A stretch of 64,000 nt of DNA from Pyxicephalus adspersus (lineage: Eukaryota > Chordata > Amphibia > Anura > Pyxicephalidae): assembly GCF_032062135.1 (NCBI RefSeq), contig NC_092861.1:57873633-57937632 (forward strand), given 5' to 3'. Under the pieces are notes generated by a model. It saw nothing but the letters and a program-made list of their open reading frames with translations, was not told where the DNA came from and did not search any database. Made by a program: the position numbers and the translations under genes. This document shows, in pieces, positions 53,301-62,300 of the stretch (within the stretch, counting starts at the first letter, position 1; every line of letters starts with the position of its first letter).

Positions 53301-56300
53301 ACATTAGTAACAGTCAAAAAAAATGTTGAAAAAAGATTAATAATGGCTCCCATGACTGAATAAATATAATTAACACAGCTTATTTTTGTTTAGTAAGCTA
53401 CATGGATACACACTTTGGTAAATGAACAGTTTCAGTAAATCAGTTCCAAAGTTTCAAATCTTAACAACTATTATTAGTAGTAACAATTGTTATAATGTTC
53501 TTAATTTGTTTTTTTTCTTAACAATGTAGGATTCAAGTGCTGTTTTGAAATGACACAGGGAAAGAAGCTATTTATCGATGAGGGTTCAGGTCCTTGTCAC
53601 TGATGGCTGGGCATATTGCACTTAGCCCAGGGGTTCAAACAAACAGATCTTGTGTTCTTGATTTTGCTACATAGTGCTCTAAAGGGATTGTGGCAGATCA
53701 CTGTAAATTATATGCTTCCACATAGTATTTGTATTTACATTTGAAGATGAGCGATGCCACATGTGGCATGTGAAGTTAAAAAATGTCAAGAAAAGTTGTC
53801 AGAGTTTTGAAAAATTCAAGCACCTAGGACAAATAAGAAGTTTGTGGTTTACTTAACTATGTACAACTATGCACATCCTTTTTAATAGCTTAAATGACAT
53901 TACCTGATAATAGAGTTCCCCAAGACCTGAGACATCAACATCAGCCCAGAAGGCAGCTAGAACCGGAGGTGTGTATGGGTCATTGCTTCTGAAGTTTGTG
54001 TAAGGATAACTTAGTACATAGGTGGAGTCGTATGTGTTGCGTTGAAAAACAATCACACCATTATCTGTGAACTAGGAAACACAAAAAGTTTTATTATATG
54101 GTATAGCATTGGTATGTCTATCTCTGTCTTCTACAGAGGGCTGAAAAAGCTCCCAATAAAAGATGGTGTATGGTTAGCCAAAGCACCATTTTCTACTACT
54201 GCTAGTAGGGTCAGAGAAAGAGCATGGAGATAATCCATATACAAATAGGAATATAAAAGAAAGGAGGGCAGACAGTGATAGCAAAGACACATTTCTTTCT
54301 ATTGCTAGTCAGGGACAGAGTTTAAAGATAATCTAGTCAGATAGAATATCTTTACAGAAAACTTATCTTGACGGATAGGTTAAAAAGTGTAGGGAGTGAA
54401 ATCACAGCAATCATCTCAAGTCATAGGCGGGCATTTTCCTATTGTTGATAATAATTTCACTTGTTTTTCTCATTGTGTGACTGATAATCAAGATGATTTC
54501 AAGATGATGTTACACATTGTCCCATGTTCCTAACATTGGTCCAACAAAACCATCCCAGTGATTTTTCATCTAAAATATTAATTTTAAAACTTTTTATCAA
54601 AAAAATCTAAATGTTCACTTTGAATTTCCAAATCTGCATGGATTTCTTTACTTATCCAACTGAATTGATCTGATGCACAGATTTTCTGTTCTTTTTCTCC
54701 TTTAAAACACAAGCATTTGATTAGGGGTGTAACTAGAAATTTCAGTCCCAACAAAAAAGGCGGACTTCAGGATAAGCACGACACTGCTGCAACCTGCAGG
54801 ACCCTGTCCTTCCTCCCACAACTACCTAGTAATTGGTTAGATGATATACAGGCACTAACATACAAAAACATGTTAAATAAATCCACATACAATAAACACA
54901 CATCTGTCTTAAGTATCTTTTCTCAAATTCTTTCTTCATCCCCTGTAACCCACTGGCAATTAAAATAGGAAGGAAGTAGAGGAGGCAGGCAGCAATAAAC
55001 CCATTAAAAGGAAAAACTATGCACAGCCCTCCATCCTCTCCTTTGGTATCCAATGACCTCATTGGTTGTCAGATTTTACTCATGTGTGAGTCACACATTA
55101 TCCAATAGATTCCATAGCAATAAACACCTTGTGTTTGCCTAATGCTACCATAAATGCCATGTTTTGGGAGATTTCCATACATACATTACTTACATAAAGG
55201 TTGGTATAAAATGCAGAGTCAAATGGAAAACCAACAGGGACATTAATCAAAGGTGACACAAAGTCTCTGAGGCGCTTTGTTGCTTTATTGTCCCCTGCTG
55301 AAGGACCATAGCTGAACAAACGAATTTCTGAATTGAAGAAATCATAAAGATAATAAAATTAGTACTCGAGTGTTAGTATATTACAAAAATTGTATGTTTA
55401 AAAACAGCTGCAAATGATCAGTAAAAACCCATAATCATTCTTTTTTTTAATTAATTAGTTAACTATTAGCAAATATACAAAATAAACAGTAGAGAAAAAA
55501 CAATGTTTGATCTATTTAAAATTCTATGCTGATCAGGTCATGAAGTTGATCAACACACTTACCAGTACAGGTAAAGCCATCTCCCTTATATCCACTGGCA
55601 CAGGTACATGTGTAGGATCCAGGTGTATTAGTGCATATTGCATGCTGATCACAATTACTGAGGCCTTGCAAACATTCGTCCACATCTAGAAGAAACATTC
55701 ACAATAAAATGCTTGCTGTCATCTGCACAAATTTACTACTTTTTGTAACCCACTAAAGGATCTAGTAACCTCTTACCTATAGTACAGTTCCTGCCACTCC
55801 ATCCTTTCTGACACAGACAAGAGAAGGCATTCACTTTGTCTATGCACACTGCATTATTCTTACAGGGGGAGCTTACACAATCATCAATATCTATAGAGAT
55901 CCAAAAAATGAATTACATTTTACACAGCAAACAATGTCTGCATTGCATGTAGATCAACAAACATGCTCCTTTGTATAGCTAATAATATATAGTTGAATTC
56001 TAAACTTAACAGCTTTGTAATTTGCCATATTTTAATATATAAATTAAACGTACAAGATGGCCTTGAGCAGCACCATCAATTTTTAATGTTGATTCTGCCC
56101 ATCTCCTCCTGAACCTCGTACCTTTTTTTGTGATCATTTTTAATTGCCAACCTCATTGGCCTTTTATTTTATTACTTTATTTTAGGAGCACAACCCTATT
56201 TTTTTTGTTGGCAAGTTAGGCCATCTATGACTCAGGTGAACAATACAAAAATACAATGGGGAGGAAGTAGATGAGATGCACCTCATTGTAAAATTAAATG

Positions 56301-59300
56301 AAAGGATCCAAATATTTAATTTTCACCAGAAATACCTATTCATGTTTACTTTGCACAATAGTTAAAACAAACAGGAAATATGTTCTGATAAGCAGCACTT
56401 ACCAATTTCACATATTCGTCCAAAGTATCCCACAGGGCATAAACAGGAGAAGGAATTTAGAGAACTTACACAAGTTGCACCATTCCAACAAGGATTGCTG
56501 AGACACAGGTTTATAACTGTCAGGAGAAAAAGACATTTCATACATTTTCTGTATTAAATGATTTTACCAAAAGTAAGTTAACTTCTATATCAGGCCACAT
56601 TCTCTTTCCGAATAGGGAAATTAGATTTCAAGTGTCCATAACTAATGCTGGTACAGTCGGTGTTCAAGTATATTTAAACTGTAAACTGAGTAAATATCAT
56701 TTAAGCTCAGTTTTAGGCTTACCAGATAAAAAAACACAATATCATTTTTTTACAAGCTTGGTGTGTTCACTTTATGAATTTTGGGTGTTTTCAATAATTT
56801 AGGAAAAAAAATATTAGATTTACTATTGCTCCGTTGCTCTCCCGCTCCCCATCTGCATAGAGCAGAACTGTGCTGTATGTACAGCACTGGCTCATGCATT
56901 TTGCAGTGCTAGTTGTTGGAAAGGATCGTGAAAGATCCTTTCCAACGACTATTATTGCACGTGCGGCTTTAGTCATGCGGTGGGTTAATTCACAAACAGA
57001 AGTTTTCATTGAAAGATTGTGTGATAATTTAATTGTTAAGAGGTAAAATCAATGAACTGTGTAACTTATTAAGTAGTTACTCAGAGAGCATTAGAAGGGC
57101 TTTCACAGCAAATGGGGTAAAACATTTATATAAACAGGCTTTCAGTTTTCTGTATTTGAAATAATTTGCAAAACTTTGTATTTTTACACTTTAATATTAG
57201 GGACTTCTTTGTGTAAATCACAATACTTCCAACTTGTAATGGTACAAAACAAGAGAGACAGGGTGAAGATTTATGCAAAGCATAGTAATGAGTGAACTGA
57301 AATATAACAAGATAAAGTGAGACCATTTTCAAAGTGTTCAAAATGTGATCAAGTGTATTTGGGTACAAGTTTAGTCCTGGAAAATGAGCTTTCTAAAGTT
57401 TTTTTAACTACTCAGGCACAAAAAGAGTTTGTATTTGTTGTGCTAAACTCCACACTTACATTCACAAGTACTGCCATTTCCTTTATATCCCTTCCCACAG
57501 GTACATATGTAAGAACCTCTTGTATTTGTACATACAGCATTGGCGTCACATTTTGCAGTTCCATGGGAGCATTCATCAATATCTAAAAATAAAGTATGAC
57601 ATTTTGTGCAAAAAACACTTATTAGCATTCAGTAAATCAATATTTCAGAACTGCAATAAGCAAAATTTAGATATACAGTATATGCTGCAACACTCCAAAT
57701 AAAGATTTTAGTTTGTTTCAAAGCAGAAACAAACCTTGTTTTAGGAAATAAACGATTAGGCTCCACCTATTTCACAACACAAGGGCATAAGAACTTCAAT
57801 GTAAATTAAATGCTGTCTATTGCAACTGATTATGGTACAGGGAAAGGGAAATTTTGCAGTGCAGGTAAAGAAAAGAATTTCATTTACATTTCTGGTAATT
57901 TTTCACCATTAGACCCACCAGTTAATACTTGGTCACCTCAATGGTAGAAAGAGAAATGATGAAACAGGAACAAGCACTGATACACCGTGTAGGTAGATTT
58001 CCTTACCTTCATCACATGTTCTTCCTTGCCAACCAGCAGGACAGAGACAGGAGAAGACATGGTATCCATCAATACAAGTTCCTTGATTTTTACATGGATT
58101 TGAGACACAATCATCAGCATCTGTAAAAAAAAACAAAAAACACATGTATTTAAGAAAGGTAAAAAAAGACTGTTCACCAAATGTCATCAAGGGCTATAAT
58201 AATTCTTATTTCTATAACAACATAGACCATAACATTTTATCTTTAAATTAATTTAGGTAAAAGTTCTGATGGATGTTTGTTAATCTTACATCAGAAAACG
58301 TTTGGATGTCCAAATATTTTCAGGTGGACTTTTGATGGATCTCTTTGATAAGAAGACAATGACAATGTCCCCTGATAAAGGAGTCCCACAAATCATCCTG
58401 AGACCCTCATTGTGACATGGATTTGTAAGAAACTTATGAAAATGTCAGATGCTTAGCCACTATGCTATGGTCCCATCCATCAGCTCTGGGCCACTACAGC
58501 AAAAAATAGTGACGCAGAAGCTCTAGATGAAGAAGTATCTGACACTTGAAAAGAGCAGACCGAAGACATGGTGCCAAATGGATAAGATAATTTTTTTCTT
58601 AAACTGAGAGCAAGGCTTTAATAAGATACAGGCATTCATTTGGGGATTTAAATACCGCATCAATTTTACATGTAAAATTTTATCTTTTGAAATATATCAT
58701 ACCTGTTGTTGTAGTGGTAGGCTTCTGTGTTGTTGTTGTTGTTGTAATTGTTGTAGTTGCAGGAGTGACACTTGTACTGGTTTTGTTTGTTAAAACCTGA
58801 TAGGCTGTTGTTGGTTTACTAGCTGTTAAAAGAAGGGTAAAATACATTTTATGAAAACTGTAGTTGTAGACTCCATTCACAAACATTTGTAATGTATACA
58901 CAGAGAAATTTTATATCTTTATCAATAAACCTTTAGGCCACCTAATTAGTTTGAATTAATGTGTATGTCCAGGCAAACATTTTTACCCTTGTTGGGACTT
59001 TATTTTGTATGGTAACATGAATTATTTATTTTTAATAATTATAATAATTATTATTTATTTATTTTTAATTTAATTTATTTACTTTATCCATTCAAAGATA
59101 TCAAACACTATTTTTGATGAAGACTTACTAAAATTTTCACCTGTAGTTTTAGGAAGTGTGCTGGTTTCTGTGATGGAAAAAACAGAAGATGTACTAGGTG
59201 ATTCTGTAGTTGAAGCTGCAGAAGTACTGGATTCTGAAGTTAATAAAGATGGCATAGACTGTGGAACAGAGGAAGCAGAATTACTGACAAACTTTGCAGT

Positions 59301-62300
59301 ATACAATGAAGATGTGCTAGATTCTGATGAGGAAAACCTAACTGATGTGCTGGAGGCATCTGTAGATGCTGAGGAAAAAATGGTAGGTTCATATTTAGTG
59401 GATGAAAGCCCCGATATGCTTGTTACAGAACTTGTAATTAATGTTTCTTTACCGGTTGCCTTTGGTGGTGTTAAATGTGAAGTAGTAGCTGGATTTGTTG
59501 AAAAATTTTCAGAAGGAAAAAAATCAGTAGACTGATTAAATGTTGGGGAAATTTTGAAACTTTCAACAGTTGTTTCAGTGAACATAGTTGTTTGCATTTT
59601 TGATGAGGACTCAAAACTAGTTATTTTCTCAGTAGATGAAGAAGCAGGTGTTCTAGTGATCTCTGAGGTATACCTTGGGGCTATGCTAGATTCTAATGAA
59701 GAAAACACAACAAAGGTATTGGAGGTCTCTGTAGATGAGCCTGGTGAAATGCTTGCTGTTGAAATGAACACAGAAGGAGAAGTCAGTGCTTCCATAGATG
59801 TATAGTCAATAGTTGTATCATACTTAGAAGTTGACAGCTCAGAAATGCTTGTTGGTTCTAAAGTAGAAGACATGGTTTTACTTGATGTTGTGGATGAGAC
59901 TGTGGAAATACTTTCTGTTGATGTGAAGAGGGATGATGAAGTCACTGCTCCTGTAGATGTAAAGACATTAGTTGTTTCATGTTCAGATGTTGATTGCTCG
60001 GATATGCCTGTTGGTTCTGAAGATAAAGTCATAGTTTCACTTGATGAATCCTTACTTGATACCTTTCCTGATGTTAATTGTGATGCAGTAGCTGGCACAG
60101 TTGAGAAACTTTTAATTGAAATGTATTCAGTAGAGTGTTTAAATGTTGGAGAAGAATTGGCATTTTCAACAGTTGTTTCAGTGAACATAGATGTATGTAA
60201 CTTTGAAGATGGTTCATAGGTAGATATTTTCTCAGTAGAAACAGCTTCAGATGTTCTAGTGTTATCTGAGGTATACATTGGGGCTGTGCTAGATTCTAAT
60301 GACGAAAACACTACAAAGGTACTGGTGGTCTCTATGGATGAGACAGGCAAAGTGCTTGTTGTTGAAGTGAGCATATAAAGAGACGTCAATGGTTTCGTAG
60401 ATGTAAACCCATTGGTTGTTTCATATTTAGAGGATGACAGCTCAGAAAGGCTTGTTGGTTCTGAAGTAGAAGACATAGTTTTACTTGATGTTGTTGATGA
60501 AACTGTGGAAATACTTTCTGTTGATGTGAAGAGGGATGATGAAGTCACTGCTTCTGTAGATGTAAAGTCAATAAATGTTTCATGTTTAGATGTTGATTGC
60601 TCGGATATGCCTGTTGCTTCTGTAGGTAAAGTCATAGTTTCACTTGATATTTCCTTACTTGTTTTAATTCCTGATGTTAATTGTGACGCAGTAGCTGGCA
60701 CAGTTGAGAACCTTTCAAGTGAAATGTATTCAGTAGACTGTTTAAATGTTGGGGAAGATATAGCATTTTCAACAGTTTTTTTAGTGAACACAGTTGTTTG
60801 TAACTTAGAATATGGTTCATAGGTTGATATTTTCTCAGTAGATACAGCTTCAGATGATCTAGTGTTATCTGAGGTATACATTGGGGCTGTACTAGATTCT
60901 AATGAAGAAAACACAACAAAGGAACTGGTGGTCTCTGTAGATGAGACTGGTGAAGTGCTTGTTGTTGAAGTGAACACAGACGGAGACTAGATTCTAATGA
61001 AGAAAACACAACAAAGGAACTGGTGGTCTCTGTAGATGAGACTGGTGAAGTGCTTGTTGTTGAAGTGAACACAGACGGAGAAGTCAGTGATTCTGTAGAT
61101 GTTAAGTCATTAGGTGTTTCATATTTAGAGGTTGACAGCTCAGAAATGGTTGTTACTTCTCAAGTAGGAGCCATGGTTTTACTTGATGTTGTTGATGAGA
61201 CTGTCGAAATAGGTTCGGTAGATGTCATGAGGGATGGTGAAGGAACTGCTTCTGTAGATGAAAAGTCATTCGTTGTTTCATGTTTAGATGTTGACAGATC
61301 AGAAAGGCTTGTTGGTTCTGAGGTACAAGAAATAGTTTTACTTGATGTTGTTGATTAGACTGTGGAAATCCTTTCTGTAGGTGTGAAGACCGATGATGAA
61401 GTCACTGCTCCTATAGATGTAAAGTCACTAGATGTTTCAGGATTAGATGTTGATTGCTCAGATATGCCTGTTGCTTCTGTAAGAAAAGTCATAGTTTCAC
61501 TTGATGTTACTTTACTTGTTTTATTTCCTGATATTAATTGTGACGGAGTAACTGGCACAGTTGAGAAGCTTTCAATTGATATGTATTCAGTAGACTGTTT
61601 AAATGTTGGTGAAGTCATAGCATTTTCATCAGTTACTTCAGAGAACATAGTTGTTTGTAACTTTGAAGATGGTTCATAGGTAGATATTTTCTCAGTAGAC
61701 AGAGCTTCAGATGTTCTAGTGTTATCTGAGGCATACATTGGGGCTGTGCTGGATTCTAATGAAGAAAACACAACAAAGGTACTGGTGGTCTCTGTGGATG
61801 AGACAGGCAAAGTGTTTGTTGTTGAAGTGTACACATAAGGAAACGTCATTGGTTCCTTAGATGTAAAGTCATTGGTTGTTTCATATTTAGAGGTTGATAG
61901 CTCAGAAAGACTTGTTGGTTCTGAAATAGAAGACATGGTTTTACTTGATGTTGTTGATGAGACTGTGGAAATGCTTTCGGTTGATGTAAACACTGATGAT
62001 GAAGTCACTGCTTCTGTAGATGTAAAGTCATTAGTTGTTTCATGTTTAGATTTCGATTGGTCGGATATGCCTGTTGCTTCTGAAGGTGAAGTCATAGTTT
62101 CACTTGATGTTTCCTTACTTGTTATATTTTCTGATGTTAATTGGGATGCAGTAGCTGGCACAGTTGAGAAACTTTCAAGTGAAATGTATTCAGTAGGCTG
62201 TTTAAATGTTGGAGAAGTTTTGGCATTTTCAACAGTTGTTTCAGTAAACATAGTTGTTTGAAAATTTGAAGATAGTTCATAGGTAGATATTTTCTCAGTA

